In this document: piece after piece, positions 17,753 to 25,911 of the stretch
How the letters are laid out: each line of letters begins with the position of its first letter
Position numbering within the stretch: position 1 is the first letter of the stretch
Assembly (NCBI RefSeq): GCF_039679125.1
Contig: NZ_CP155551.1
Location: 868,001-932,000 of the forward strand
Direction: 5' to 3'
Source of the DNA: Blastococcus sp. HT6-4
Lineage (GTDB): Bacteria > Actinomycetota > Actinomycetes > Mycobacteriales > Geodermatophilaceae
DNA length: 64,000 bases
Notes under the pieces: generated by a model
Database searches by the model: none
Told to the model about the DNA's origin: nothing
Seen by the model: only the letters and a program-made list of their open reading frames with translations
Translations under genes and position numbers: made by a program

Positions 17753-18379
17753 GTGACCGACCCCCAGGAACCGGTGCGCGCCGTGCCGTACGGCGACCGC
17801 GCGGTCCTGGTCGAGGCCGCCGATCCCGCCGCCGTGCCCGGACTCCGGGCGGCGCTGGCGGCCGCCCCGCTCACCGGGCAGCTCGACCTGGTACCGGCCG
17901 CCCGCACGCTCCTCGTCGTCCTCGACCGGCCGGTCACCGACCTCGACGTCGCCGCCCTGCGCCGGCTGACCCCGGCGGCCGGCGAGCGGCCGGCGGCGGC
18001 GGACGTCGAGCTGCCGGTGGTCTTCGACGGGCCCGACCTGGCCGAGGTCGCCCGGCTCACCGGCGGCTCGGCCGCCGATCTCGTGAGCCGGCTCACCGCG
18101 CTGCGGCTCACCGTCGCCTTCAGCGGCTTCGCCCCCGGCTTCGGCTACCTGACCGGGCTCCCTGCCGACCTGCACGTGCCCCGCCGGCCCACCCCCCGCA
18201 CCCGGGTGCCCGCGGGGGCCGTGGCGCTGGCGGGCCCCTACGCCGGGGTCTACCCGAGGCCCTCGCCCGGTGGCTGGCAGCTGGTGGGGCGGACCGACGC
18301 GCTGCTGTTCGACGTGGACCGCGACCCGCCGGCGCTGCTCGTCCCGGGAGCCGCCGTCCGCTTCCGCGAGGTGCGCTGA
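17753..18379 (+). CDS. pxpB: 5-oxoprolinase subunit B (KipI family)
   Basis: 208-aa allophanate-hydrolase subunit 1-like protein, the KipI/PxpB part of 5-oxoprolinase. Diagnostic segment: LTVAFSGFAPGFGYLTGLPA, followed by [20 protein letters not shown] and YPRPSPGGWQLVGRT. The GTG at 17753 is chosen from its GATCAT box 6 nt upstream; an ATG at 17735 would add six residues. pxpC follows after 1 nt. KipI homologues also inhibit a kinase in Bacillus, but the pxpC and pxpA context supports the enzyme role. Confidence 0.92.
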   Translation: MTDPQEPVRAVPYGDRAVLVEAADPAAVPGLRAALAAAPLTGQLDLVPAARTLLVVLDRPVTDLDVAALRRLTPAAGERPAAADVELPVVFDGPDLAEVARLTGGSAADLVSRLTALRLTVAFSGFAPGFGYLTGLPADLHVPRRPTPRTRVPAGAVALAGPYAGVYPRPSPGGWQLVGRTDALLFDVDRDPPALLVPGAAVRFREVR

Positions 18380-18380
18380 G

Positions 18381-19232
18381 GTGCTCACCGTCCTGGCGCC
18401 CGGGCCGCTGGCCACCGTGCAGGACGCCGGCCGGTGCGGCTGGGCGTCGATCGGGGTGACCCGGTCGGGGTTCGCCGACCGGCCGGCGGCCGGGCTGGCC
18501 AACCGGTTGGTGGGCAACGACCCGGGGGCCGCGGCGATCGAGGCGACCGCGGGTGGGCTGCGGGTGCGCGCCGAGCGCGCGCTACTCGTGGCCGTGACCG
18601 GCGCGCCCGCTCCGCTGACCGTCGACGGCCGGCCGGCGCCGCTGAACGGGCCGCTGGGCCTGGCGCCCGGGGCGGTCCTCGACCTGGGGATCCCGCCGGT
18701 GGGGCTGCGCACGTACCTGGCGGTGCGCGGCGGCGTCGACGTCCCGCCGGTGCTGGGCTCGCGCAGCACCGACACGCTGTCCGGCCTGGGGCCCGGCCCG
18801 CTGCGGCCCGGTGACCTGCTGGCGGTCGGGCCGCCACCGCCGGGGCAGCCCACGGTGGACGTCGCCCCGGTCGCCCCGCCGTCGTCGGCGCCGCTCCTGC
18901 GGGTGCTGCCCGGCCCGCGGCGCGACTGGCTGGCCGGGGAGGCGTGGACGGCGCTGACGGCGGCGGCGTGGACCGTCACGGCCGACAGCGACCGGGTGGG
19001 GCTCCGGCTCGCCGGTCCGCGGCTGCACCGCGCGCGGGACGGGGAGCTGCCGAGCGAGGGGCTGGTGCCCGGCGCGGTGCAGGTCCCGCCGGACGGCGCC
19101 CCGGTCCTGTTCCTCGCCGACCACCCGGTGACCGGCGGCTACCCGGTGCTCGCCGTCGTCGTCACCGCCGACCTGGCCGGAGCCGCGCAGCTGCGCCCGG
19201 GCGACGCGGTGCGGTTCCGGGCCGCGCGCTGA
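18381..19232 (+). CDS. pxpC: 5-oxoprolinase subunit C (KipA family)
   Basis: 283-aa allophanate-hydrolase subunit 2-like protein, the PxpC partner of PxpB. It begins with VLAPGPLATVQDAGRCGWAS, has RTYLAVRGGVDVPPVLGSRS in the middle, and ends with PSEGLVPGAVQVPPDGAPV and the ADHPVTGGYPVLAVV segment. All are family signatures. The GTG start lies 1 nt after the pxpB stop, so translation is coupled. It converges on glgA with a 14-nt gap. Confidence 0.93.
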   Translation: MLTVLAPGPLATVQDAGRCGWASIGVTRSGFADRPAAGLANRLVGNDPGAAAIEATAGGLRVRAERALLVAVTGAPAPLTVDGRPAPLNGPLGLAPGAVLDLGIPPVGLRTYLAVRGGVDVPPVLGSRSTDTLSGLGPGPLRPGDLLAVGPPPPGQPTVDVAPVAPPSSAPLLRVLPGPRRDWLAGEAWTALTAAAWTVTADSDRVGLRLAGPRLHRARDGELPSEGLVPGAVQVPPDGAPVLFLADHPVTGGYPVLAVVVTADLAGAAQLRPGDAVRFRAAR

Positions 19233-19246
19233 GCCGCCGGCGAGGT

Positions 19247-20419
19247 TCACCCGCGGGCGGCGAGCACCGCCGAGTACACCTCGACGGTGCGCTCCGCGAC
19301 GGCGGCCCAGCCGAACTCCGCGAGCACCCGTTCCCGACCGGCGGCGCCCATCGCGGCGGCCCGGTCGGGATCGGCCAGCAGCTCAGCCGTGCGGGCGGCC
19401 AGGCCCGCGGCGAAACCGGCCGGGTCGGCCTCGTCGTAGGGCACGAGCAGCCCGGTGCGGCCGTCCTCGACGACCTCCGGGATGCCGCCCACCGCGCTGG
19501 CGACGACGGCGGTGCCGCAGGCCGCGGCCTCCAGGTTGACGATGCCGAGCGGCTCGTACACCGACGGGCAGACGAAGACGGTGGCCCCGGTGATCAGCGG
19601 CACCAGCTGCTCCCGCGGCAGCATCTCCTCGATCCACACGACACCGGTCCGCCGCTCCTGCAGCGCGGCCACCGCGTCAGCGACCTGACGGCGTTCCGCG
19701 GGGGTGTCGGCGGCGCCGGCGCACAGCACCAGCCCGGCGTCGGCGGGCAGCTGCTCGGCGGCGGCCAGCAGGTGGACCAGCCCCTTCTGCCGCGTGATCC
19801 GGCCGACGAACAGCGCGTACGGCCGGTCGGGGTCGACGCCCAGCCCGCGGACCACCTCCGGTGCGGGAACCGGGCGGTAGGCCTCGGCGTCGACGCCGTT
19901 GTGCACGACGTGCACCCGGGCCGGGTCGAGCTCGGGATACACGGCGAGGACGTCGTCGCGCATGCCGGCGCTGACCGCGATCACCGCGTCGGCGCCCAGG
20001 TACGCGGTGCGCTCGGCCCAGGAGGAGAGGCGGTAGCCGCCGCCGAGCTGCTCGGCCTTCCACGGTCGGCGCGGCTCCAGCGAGTGCGCGGTGACCACGT
20101 GCGGCACCCCGTGCACCAGCGCGGCGAGCAGACCGGCGGTGTTGGCGTACCAGGTGTGGCTGTGCACCAGGTCGGCGCCGGCCAGCGCCGCGGCGATCTC
20201 GACGTCGACGCCCAGGGCCTGCAGGGCGCCGTTGGCCTCGCGCAACCCGGCCGGGACGGCGTGCCCGGTCGCGTCGATGCGGGCGCCGCCGAAGCAGTGG
20301 ACGTCGAGGTCGGGCCCGGCGGGCAAGGAGCGCAGCGCCGCCACGAGGTGCTCGACGTGCACGCCCGCCCCGCCGTAGACGTCCGGCGGCCACTCGCGTG
20401 TGACGATCCCGATGCGCAC
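19247..20419 (-). CDS. glgA: GT4 glycogen synthase / maltose-1-phosphate synthase (GlgA/GlgM type)
   Basis: 390-aa GT-B fold enzyme of the corynebacterial GlgA type. It shows the N-terminal nucleotide-sugar glycine loop ([20 protein letters not shown]), [41 protein letters not shown], and the GT4 EX7E-type segment [16 protein letters not shown]. In mycobacteria this type makes maltose-1-phosphate from ADP-glucose for GlgE-linked alpha-glucan. The GTG start follows TAGGGT by 6 nt. It is divergent from glgC, which supplies ADP-glucose. Confidence 0.93.
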   Translation of the reverse strand: MRIGIVTREWPPDVYGGAGVHVEHLVAALRSLPAGPDLDVHCFGGARIDATGHAVPAGLREANGALQALGVDVEIAAALAGADLVHSHTWYANTAGLLAALVHGVPHVVTAHSLEPRRPWKAEQLGGGYRLSSWAERTAYLGADAVIAVSAGMRDDVLAVYPELDPARVHVVHNGVDAEAYRPVPAPEVVRGLGVDPDRPYALFVGRITRQKGLVHLLAAAEQLPADAGLVLCAGAADTPAERRQVADAVAALQERRTGVVWIEEMLPREQLVPLITGATVFVCPSVYEPLGIVNLEAAACGTAVVASAVGGIPEVVEDGRTGLLVPYDEADPAGFAAGLAARTAELLADPDRAAAMGAAGRERVLAEFGWAAVAERTVEVYSAVLAARG

Positions 20420-20425
20420 GACGTC

Positions 20426-20431
20426 ACCCTA
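20426..20431 (-). promoter_or_regulatory. -10 element of glgA (leaderless type)
   Basis: TAGGGT on the minus strand lies 6 nt before the GTG at 20419, within the 71-bp region shared with divergent glgC. Confidence 0.5.
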
Positions 20432-20478
20432 GGGGGGCGCAGTCGGCTGTCCAGTGGGACGGCGCCCTGGCCAGCGGC

Positions 20479-20484
20479 TACCGT
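20479..20484 (+). promoter_or_regulatory. -10 element of glgC (leaderless type)
   Basis: TACCGT is followed by GCCTTT and the ATG at 20491. No ribosome binding site is present. Confidence 0.5.
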
Positions 20485-20490
20485 GCCTTT

Positions 20491-21711
20491 ATGCGTGGCG
20501 GTCCTCGGGTGCTCGGCATCGTCCTGGCGGGCGGTGAGGGGAAGCGGCTGGCGCCGTTGACCTCCGACCGCGCGAAGCCGGCTGTCCCGTTCGGGGGCAA
20601 CTACCGGCTCATCGACTTCGTGCTCTCCAACCTGGTCAACGGCGACATCCGGCAGATCGCCGTGCTCACCCAGTACAAGAGCCACAGCCTCGACCGGCAC
20701 ATCACCCAGACCTGGCGGATGTCGAGCCTGCTCGGCAACTACGTGACGCCGGTGCCGGCCCAGCAGCGCCTGGGTCCCCGCTGGTACACCGGCAGCGCCG
20801 ACGCGATCTTCCAGAGCCTGAACCTGATCTACGACGAGCGGCCGGAGATCGTCGTCGTCTTCGGTGCCGACCACGTCTACCGGATGGACCCCCGGCAGAT
20901 GCTCGACCAGCACCTGCAGACCGGGGCCGGAGTCACCATCGCGGGGCTGCGGGTACCGCGGCGGGAGGCGACCGAGTTCGGGGTGATCGACTCCGACGCC
21001 GAGGGCAAGGTGCGGGGCTTCCTGGAGAAGCCGGCCGACCCGCCCGGGCTGCCCGATTCGCCCGAGGAGAGCTTCGCCTCCATGGGCAACTACGTCTTCA
21101 CCACCGACGCGCTGCTCGAGGCGCTGCGCGCCGACGCGGAGGACCCGGACTCGGTGCACGACATGGGCGGCTCGATCATGCCCATGCTGGCCGACGCGGG
21201 CGAGGCGTACGTCTACGACTTCTCCACCAACGTCGTGCCCGGCGCCACCGAGCGCGACCACGGCTACTGGCGCGACGTGGGGACGATCGACTCCTACTAC
21301 GACGCGCACATGGACCTGGTCTCGGTGACGCCCGTGTTCAACCTCTACAACGACCGGTGGCCGATCTACACCCTGGCGCCGCAGCGCCCGCCGGCGAAGT
21401 TCGTGCTCGGCGGCCGGGCCGAGGAGTCGATGGTCAGCGCCGGCGCGATCATCGGCGGCGGCTCGGTGCACAACTCGGTGATCTCACCCGGGGTCCGCGT
21501 CGAACGCGGCGCCCGGGTCGAGGACAGCGTCGTGATGGACGGCGTCTACATCGGCGAGGGCGCGCACGTGCGCCGCGCCATCCTCGACAAGAACGTGGTC
21601 GTGCCGGCGGGCGCGCGGATCGGCCTGGACCACGACCTCGACCGGCAGCACTACCACGTGAGCGCCGGCGGCATCACGGTGCTGGCGAAGAGCGCCCGCG
21701 CCTACCTCTGA
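20491..21711 (+). CDS. glgC: glucose-1-phosphate adenylyltransferase
   Basis: 406-aa ADP-glucose pyrophosphorylase, making ADP-glucose from ATP and glucose-1-phosphate for glycogen or alpha-glucan. The nucleotidyltransferase signature is [39 protein letters not shown] and [12 protein letters not shown] follow. The C-terminal third (about 290-406) is a left-handed beta-helix ([17 protein letters not shown]) that regulates the family allosterically. The ATG lies 6 nt after TACCGT. A palindromic repeat element begins 7 nt past the stop. Confidence 0.96.
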   Translation: MRGGPRVLGIVLAGGEGKRLAPLTSDRAKPAVPFGGNYRLIDFVLSNLVNGDIRQIAVLTQYKSHSLDRHITQTWRMSSLLGNYVTPVPAQQRLGPRWYTGSADAIFQSLNLIYDERPEIVVVFGADHVYRMDPRQMLDQHLQTGAGVTIAGLRVPRREATEFGVIDSDAEGKVRGFLEKPADPPGLPDSPEESFASMGNYVFTTDALLEALRADAEDPDSVHDMGGSIMPMLADAGEAYVYDFSTNVVPGATERDHGYWRDVGTIDSYYDAHMDLVSVTPVFNLYNDRWPIYTLAPQRPPAKFVLGGRAEESMVSAGAIIGGGSVHNSVISPGVRVERGARVEDSVVMDGVYIGEGAHVRRAILDKNVVVPAGARIGLDHDLDRQHYHVSAGGITVLAKSARAYL

Positions 21712-21718
21712 CACACCC

Positions 21719-21778
21719 GGCACAGGAACCTATGCCTACGGTTCTCGCGCTGGATCCGTAGGCATAGCTTCCTGTGCC
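21719..21778. repeat. dispersed palindromic repeat, copy 1 (terminator-like)
   Basis: Two 23-bp arms (21719-21741 and 21756-21778) pair with one mismatch around a 14-nt loop. The core is CTATGCCTACGG. It sits between the stops of convergent glgC and the O-methyltransferase gene. A second, inverted copy lies at 36375-36443, also between convergent genes. It probably ends transcription from both sides; I found no U tract. Confidence 0.75.
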
Positions 21779-21785
21779 CGGTCGG

Positions 21786-22448
21786 TCAGGCGCGCTTGGT
21801 GGCCACGAGCAGGCCGCTGCCGATCGGCAGCAGGGCCGGCAGGAGCGCGTCGTCGTCCCGGATGGTGCGGGCGATCTCCCGCCAGGCGACCGTCTGCGGG
21901 TCGCGCGCCGTCCGGTCCGCGACCCGGCCACCCTGGAGCAGGCCGTGGCAGGTGAGCGTGCCGCCGATCCGGGCCAGGGCGAGCAGCGCCGGCAGGTGCT
22001 CGGCGTACTCCCGGGGCGGACCGGCGCAGCAGACCATGTCGTAGGCGCCGGGCGAGAGCCGGGGGAGCACCTCGCCGGGGGTGCCGAAGATCAGTCGCGC
22101 CCGGCCCGCGGGCACCCTGGCCTCGGCGAGCGCGCTGCGGGCGGCACGCAGCTGCTCCGGGTCGCCGTCCAGGGCGGTGAGCACGCCGTCGGGGCGCATG
22201 CCGCGCAGCAGCCAGAGCGCGGCCAGGCCGCCGCCGCTGCCGATCGACACCACCGACCGGGCGCCGGTGGTGGTGGCCAGCACGGCGAGGGTCGCCCCCA
22301 CCGCGGGCTCCACGGGGGGCGGCCCGGAGAGGAACTGCGCCCGCTGCCGTGCGGCCACCATCTCGGGTGTCTCGGCGGCGAAGCGGTCGGCGTAGGCGGC
22401 GCCCTGGTCGGTGCCGCCCCCGGGCGGCGGTTCCTGGGCGCTCATCAC
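21786..22448 (-). CDS. O-methyltransferase (class I, SAM-dependent)
   Basis: 220-aa methyltransferase of the O-methyltransferase family 3 type found beside sigE in actinobacteria. Motifs: [20 protein letters not shown] for SAM binding, then [19 protein letters not shown] for the ribose-binding acid, and [13 protein letters not shown]. The substrate is unknown. The GTG at 22448, directly before an ATG, lies 6 nt from TACCCT. In M. tuberculosis Rv1220c occupies the same place divergent from sigE, as I recall. Confidence 0.88.
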   Translation of the reverse strand: MMSAQEPPPGGGTDQGAAYADRFAAETPEMVAARQRAQFLSGPPPVEPAVGATLAVLATTTGARSVVSIGSGGGLAALWLLRGMRPDGVLTALDGDPEQLRAARSALAEARVPAGRARLIFGTPGEVLPRLSPGAYDMVCCAGPPREYAEHLPALLALARIGGTLTCHGLLQGGRVADRTARDPQTVAWREIARTIRDDDALLPALLPIGSGLLVATKRA

Positions 22449-22454
22449 CGACCG

Positions 22455-22460
22455 AGGGTA
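22455..22460 (-). promoter_or_regulatory. -10 element of O-methyltransferase gene (leaderless type)
   Basis: TACCCT on the minus strand lies 6 nt before the GTG at 22448. Confidence 0.45.
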
Positions 22461-22528
22461 GTTGCCCGGCCCCGTCGGACCGCGTGCGGCGGCGGCACCT
22501 GTGCGTCTCCTGGGAACGGCGGTGCCCG

Positions 22529-22555
22529 GGAACACGGATGTGCCGTCCGTCCGTT
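22529..22555 (+). promoter_or_regulatory. ECF (SigE-type) promoter of sigE
   Basis: GGAAC (22529-22533) and CGTT (22552-22555), 18 nt apart, match the GGAAC/GTT promoters used by actinobacterial SigE-like factors. This suggests autoregulation of sigE with a leader of about 80 nt. Confidence 0.5.
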
Positions 22556-22633
22556 GATCGATGTGTGCGCCTGAAGCGAGCCGAGCCGGTACGAACCGCT
22601 GACGCGGGGGAGGTCGTGGGTGGCCCCGTCTGC

Positions 22634-22639
22634 GATCCT
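22634..22639 (+). promoter_or_regulatory. -10 element of sigE (second, leaderless promoter)
   Basis: GATCCT ends 6 nt before the GTG at 22646. A housekeeping leaderless promoter may give basal sigE expression beside the ECF promoter upstream. Confidence 0.4.
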
Positions 22640-22645
22640 GGTGGC

Positions 22646-23236
22646 GTGTCCGAGGCCTCAGCACCGCAGCCCCCGGCCGCGGCCGTGAGCCAGGACGCCT
22701 GGGTGGCCCCGTCCTGGGAGCAGGTCGTACGCGACCACTCCGCGCGGGTGTACCGGCTGGCCTACCGGCTCTCCGGCAACGCGCAGGACGCCGAGGACCT
22801 CACCCAGGAGACGTTCGTCCGGGTGTTCCGCTCCCTGGCCGACTACTCCCCGGGCACCTTCGAGGGCTGGCTGCACCGGATCACCACGAACCTCTTCCTC
22901 GACATGGTCCGCCGGCGGCAGCGGATCCGGTTCGACGCACTGCCCGAGGACACCGAGCGGCTGCCGGGCCGGGCCCCCAGCCCGGAGCAGGTCTACGCCG
23001 ACACCCATCTCGACCCGCAGGTGCAGGCGGCGCTCGACGCGCTGGCCCCGGAGTTCCGCGTCGCCGTCGTCCTCTGCGACATCGAGGGCCTCACGTACGA
23101 GGAGATCGCCGCGACGCTGGGCATCAAGCTCGGCACGGTGCGCAGCCGCATCCACCGCGGGCGGGTGCAGCTGCGCCAGGCGCTGGCCCACCTCGCCCCT
23201 CGCCGGGCGGGTGTTCCCGGGGAGGTCGGGGCGTGA
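22646..23236 (+). CDS. sigE: ECF RNA polymerase sigma factor SigE
   Basis: 196-aa extracytoplasmic-function sigma factor for envelope stress. Sigma region 2 (about 30-100) includes [20 protein letters not shown] and [17 protein letters not shown]. Region 4 (about 130-180) includes [20 protein letters not shown]. Region 3 is absent, as in all ECF factors. The GTG at 22646 is taken from the GATCCT box. The stop overlaps the anti-sigma gene (GTGA), and htrA and tatB follow, which is the actinobacterial sigE operon. Confidence 0.95.
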   Translation: MSEASAPQPPAAAVSQDAWVAPSWEQVVRDHSARVYRLAYRLSGNAQDAEDLTQETFVRVFRSLADYSPGTFEGWLHRITTNLFLDMVRRRQRIRFDALPEDTERLPGRAPSPEQVYADTHLDPQVQAALDALAPEFRVAVVLCDIEGLTYEEIAATLGIKLGTVRSRIHRGRVQLRQALAHLAPRRAGVPGEVGA

Positions 23237-23805
23237 GCATCCCGGAGAGCCACCTGGCCCAGGAGGCCATCGCCGCGCTCGTCGACGGCGAGCTGACCGC
23301 GGGTCCGGCGAGCCGGGCCGCCCGGCACCTGACCGGCTGCCTGCAGTGCCGGATGGCCGTGGAGGCGCAGCGCGAGGCGAAGGCGGCGCTGCACGGCTCG
23401 GCGGACGTCGCCGTCCCCGGCGACCTGATGTCCCGGCTGTGCGCGATCCCGTTCACCGCGGACGTGCCGGGGTCCGGCGAGGGCACCGGCGGGATCAGCG
23501 CCGGCCCTGGTGAGCTCACCGTCACGGGTAGTGCCGGCTCGTGGTCGGTCGACCTCACCCCCGGCCCGGCGCCGCGGCGGGGCCCGCTCGGCAACCGCTG
23601 GCTCCGGCGCGGGGTGGCCGGCACGCTCGCCGGCCTCGGCGCCGGGGTGACCGCTCTGGCTCTCACCCTGCCGGCCGACGCCGCGCGCGCGCCCGCCGCG
23701 GACAGCCCGACGCGCGAGCAGCACACCCAGGTGGTGCCGCCGGTGCTGCGTACCGTCACCGTGGACACCTCCGTCGGCGTCGTCCCCCCGGGTGGTACCC
23801 CCTGA
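23233..23805 (+). CDS. zinc-finger anti-sigma factor (RseA-like)
   Basis: 190-aa anti-sigma factor. The zf-HC2 helix bundle (about 8-60) carries the zinc motif in [16 protein letters not shown] (H-x3-C-x2-C). A hydrophobic segment near 128-150 ([20 protein letters not shown]) probably spans the membrane, with a short outer tail. It should hold SigE inactive until stress. It overlaps sigE by 4 nt. Its TGA overlaps a CTG that probably starts htrA. Confidence 0.9.
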   Translation: MSIPESHLAQEAIAALVDGELTAGPASRAARHLTGCLQCRMAVEAQREAKAALHGSADVAVPGDLMSRLCAIPFTADVPGSGEGTGGISAGPGELTVTGSAGSWSVDLTPGPAPRRGPLGNRWLRRGVAGTLAGLGAGVTALALTLPADAARAPAADSPTREQHTQVVPPVLRTVTVDTSVGVVPPGGTP

Positions 23806-25355
23806 GCACCTCCTCCGACCAGTCGCCGGACAGCGGCGGTGACGCGGTCTTCGCGCGGCCGGCCGGCCAGACCGGGGCCTTCGACGACTCCGCGGCGCAG
23901 CGGCTGACCCCGCGTCCGGCCGCCGCGCCGGAGCCGACCCCCGGCCAGGCGACCGCCTTCGGCCGGCCCGACCGGGTCACCGGGAGCTTCGCCGGTGACC
24001 GCCCGCCGCCGAGACCGCGCCCGGTGCCGCCACCCCCGCCCGAGGCGCTGCTGCGCGCCTTCGGTCCGCCGATCCCCGGCCGGGGCGGCCTGCAGGATCC
24101 GCCCGGTGGCCGACCGGGCCGGCGGCGGACCGCCCCGGGCCCCTGGTGGAAGGCCGACGCCCGCGACGATCCGTGGCGCGACCCGGCGTCACCGGCCGGC
24201 CTCGGCGCGCCCGCGGTCTACGCCGAGGACGCCCAGCCCGGGCCGGTCGTCATCGACGCGGCGGGCCGCCGGAAGGTGCGGCTGCGCGACCTCTCCGTGC
24301 GGCTGGCGACGCTGGTCGTGCTGACCCTGCTGGTCGTGGCGGCCGTCGGCGGTGGGGTCGGGTGGTACCTCACCCGCACCGCGGGGGAGTCGCCGCTGCT
24401 CAGCCCGGGGACGACGCTCTCCCAGGTGCAGCCCGGCATCACCCGCGAGCCGGGTTCGGTCTCCACCATCGCCGAGGCGGTCATGCCCGCGGTCGTCTCC
24501 ATCGAGGTGCGGGTCGGTCAGGCCGGCGCCACCGGCTCCGGTGTGGTCGTCGACGGCGAGAACGGCTACATCGTCACCAACAACCACGTGATCTCCGGGG
24601 CCGACGGCGTCGAGGGCGCGGAGATCCGGGCGATCTTCTCCGACGGCAGCGGCTCGGCCGCCCGCATCGTGGGGCGTGACCCGGCGAGCGACCTCGCGGT
24701 CATCAAGGTCGAGAAGCCGGGTCTGGTGACCGCGTCGCTGGGCATGTCCGGCGAGGTCGCCGTCGGCGATCCGGTGGTCGCGATCGGCTCGCCGCTCGGG
24801 CTGGCGGGCACCGTGACCAGCGGCATCGTGAGCGCCCTGAACCGGCCCGTGCGGCTGGCGGGCGAGGGCACCGACACCAACGCCGTGATCAGCGCCGTGC
24901 AGACCGATGCGCCGATCAACCCCGGCAACTCCGGCGGCGCGCTGGTCGACGCCACCGGCTCGCTCGTCGGCATCAACACCGCGATCGCCTCGACCGGGAC
25001 GGGTGGCTCGATCGGTCTGGGCTTCGCCATCCCCGTCGACACGGTGAAGCAGATCACCGAGCAGCTGATCTCCGACGGGACGGCCGTGCACGCCGTGCTG
25101 GGCGTCAACGCCCGGTCGGTCACCGACGGCACGCGCGACGGCGCACTGGTGCTCAACGTGGAGCCGGGCAGCGCCGCGGCGCGGGCCGGCATCCGCGAGG
25201 AGGACGTCATCATCGCGGTCGACGGCACCCCGGTGGGCAGCTCCGAGGAGCTCGTCGTCGCCGTCGACGCCCACGAGCCCGGGGACGTGGTCACGATCGA
25301 GCTGGTCCGCAACGGCAGTTCGCGCCAGGTCGAGGCCACGCTCGACCCTGCCTGA
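23802..25355 (+). CDS. htrA: HtrA/DegP-like membrane serine protease with PDZ domain
   Basis: S1C protease of 517 aa if started at the CTG at 23802, which overlaps the anti-sigma stop as CTGA. No ATG, GTG or TTG is available between there and a GTG at 24024. A proline-rich cytoplasmic region of about 165 aa precedes one membrane helix (about 168-190). The trypsin-like domain has His262 (NNHVI), Asp297 (SDLAVIK) and Ser377 (NPGNSGGAL). A PDZ domain (about 425-510) ends it. It faces outward and handles damaged envelope proteins under SigE control. Confidence 0.92.
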   Translation: MSTSSDQSPDSGGDAVFARPAGQTGAFDDSAAQRLTPRPAAAPEPTPGQATAFGRPDRVTGSFAGDRPPPRPRPVPPPPPEALLRAFGPPIPGRGGLQDPPGGRPGRRRTAPGPWWKADARDDPWRDPASPAGLGAPAVYAEDAQPGPVVIDAAGRRKVRLRDLSVRLATLVVLTLLVVAAVGGGVGWYLTRTAGESPLLSPGTTLSQVQPGITREPGSVSTIAEAVMPAVVSIEVRVGQAGATGSGVVVDGENGYIVTNNHVISGADGVEGAEIRAIFSDGSGSAARIVGRDPASDLAVIKVEKPGLVTASLGMSGEVAVGDPVVAIGSPLGLAGTVTSGIVSALNRPVRLAGEGTDTNAVISAVQTDAPINPGNSGGALVDATGSLVGINTAIASTGTGGSIGLGFAIPVDTVKQITEQLISDGTAVHAVLGVNARSVTDGTRDGALVLNVEPGSAAARAGIREEDVIIAVDGTPVGSSEELVVAVDAHEPGDVVTIELVRNGSSRQVEATLDPA

Positions 25356-25360
25356 CCGAA

Positions 25361-25398
25361 GGGCCGCCTAGGCTGGGACGGGTCGCGCGAGGCGGCCC
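25361..25398 (+). promoter_or_regulatory. tatB promoter inside an inverted repeat
   Basis: TAGGCT (25369-25374) is a -10-like box lying between GGGCCGCC (25361-25368) and GGCGGCCC (25391-25398), which can pair. The hairpin could weaken read-through from htrA while the box starts a tatB transcript. Confidence 0.35.
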
Positions 25399-25419
25399 GG
25401 AGGAACGGAGAGAGCGGCG

Positions 25420-25821
25420 GTGTTCGACTCGATCGGCTGGCCCGAGATCTTCGTGCTCGCGCTGGCGGCGTTGTTCATCTTCGGGCCGGAGCGGCTGCCG
25501 GATCTGGCCAAGGAGGCCGCCGGCGGGCTCAAGCGACTGCGCTCGGCGATCACCGGCGTCCGGGCGCAGATGAACGACTCGCTCGGCGACGACTTCGCCG
25601 AGCTGCGCGACCTCGATCTGCGCAAGTACCACCCACGGACCTTCATCCGCAGCCAGCTCCTGGATGACGACGACGAGGACGGCCCGGTCGGTCACCGGGG
25701 CAGCGCGACCGGATCGGCCGGCCTGGGCGCCACCGCCATGGGCGCGGCCGTGCCGGCGGCCGCCGTCGCCCGGTCCCGCGACGCAGGCTCACCCCCGCCG
25801 TTCGACGTCGACGCGACGTGA
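25420..25821 (+). CDS. tatB: Sec-independent protein translocase subunit TatB
   Basis: 133-aa TatB with the canonical N-terminus MFDSIGWPEIFVLALAALFI. FGPERLPDLAKEAAGGLKRL then runs from the membrane helix into the amphipathic helix. A polar, partly acidic tail follows. It works with TatC and TatA in exporting folded proteins. The GTG start has GGAGAGA 7 nt upstream. A terminator separates it from convergent mrp. The same htrA-tatB order occurs in mycobacteria. Confidence 0.95.
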   Translation: MFDSIGWPEIFVLALAALFIFGPERLPDLAKEAAGGLKRLRSAITGVRAQMNDSLGDDFAELRDLDLRKYHPRTFIRSQLLDDDDEDGPVGHRGSATGSAGLGATAMGAAVPAAAVARSRDAGSPPPFDVDAT

Positions 25822-25865
25822 TCGGTCGTCGTCCTCCGGACGACACCGCAACGCGCCCCGACAAG

Positions 25866-25901
25866 CGCAGAGGCCGTTCCCCTCGGGAACCGGCCTCTGC
25901 G
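25866..25901. terminator. bidirectional hairpin between tatB and mrp
   Basis: A 16-bp stem with one bulged C (25866-25881 with 25885-25901) encloses a 3-nt loop. Each arm includes CGCAGAGGCC or its complement. It lies just past both stops, without a U tract. Confidence 0.75.
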
Positions 25902-25911
25902 GCGGATCAGC

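Noticed and set aside
17669-18979. Open minus-strand frame upstream of the ANTAR gene
   Set aside because: It lies opposite pxpB and pxpC, which have clear family motifs, and its own product looks random. GGAGAATCAGCC marks the real ATG at 17668.
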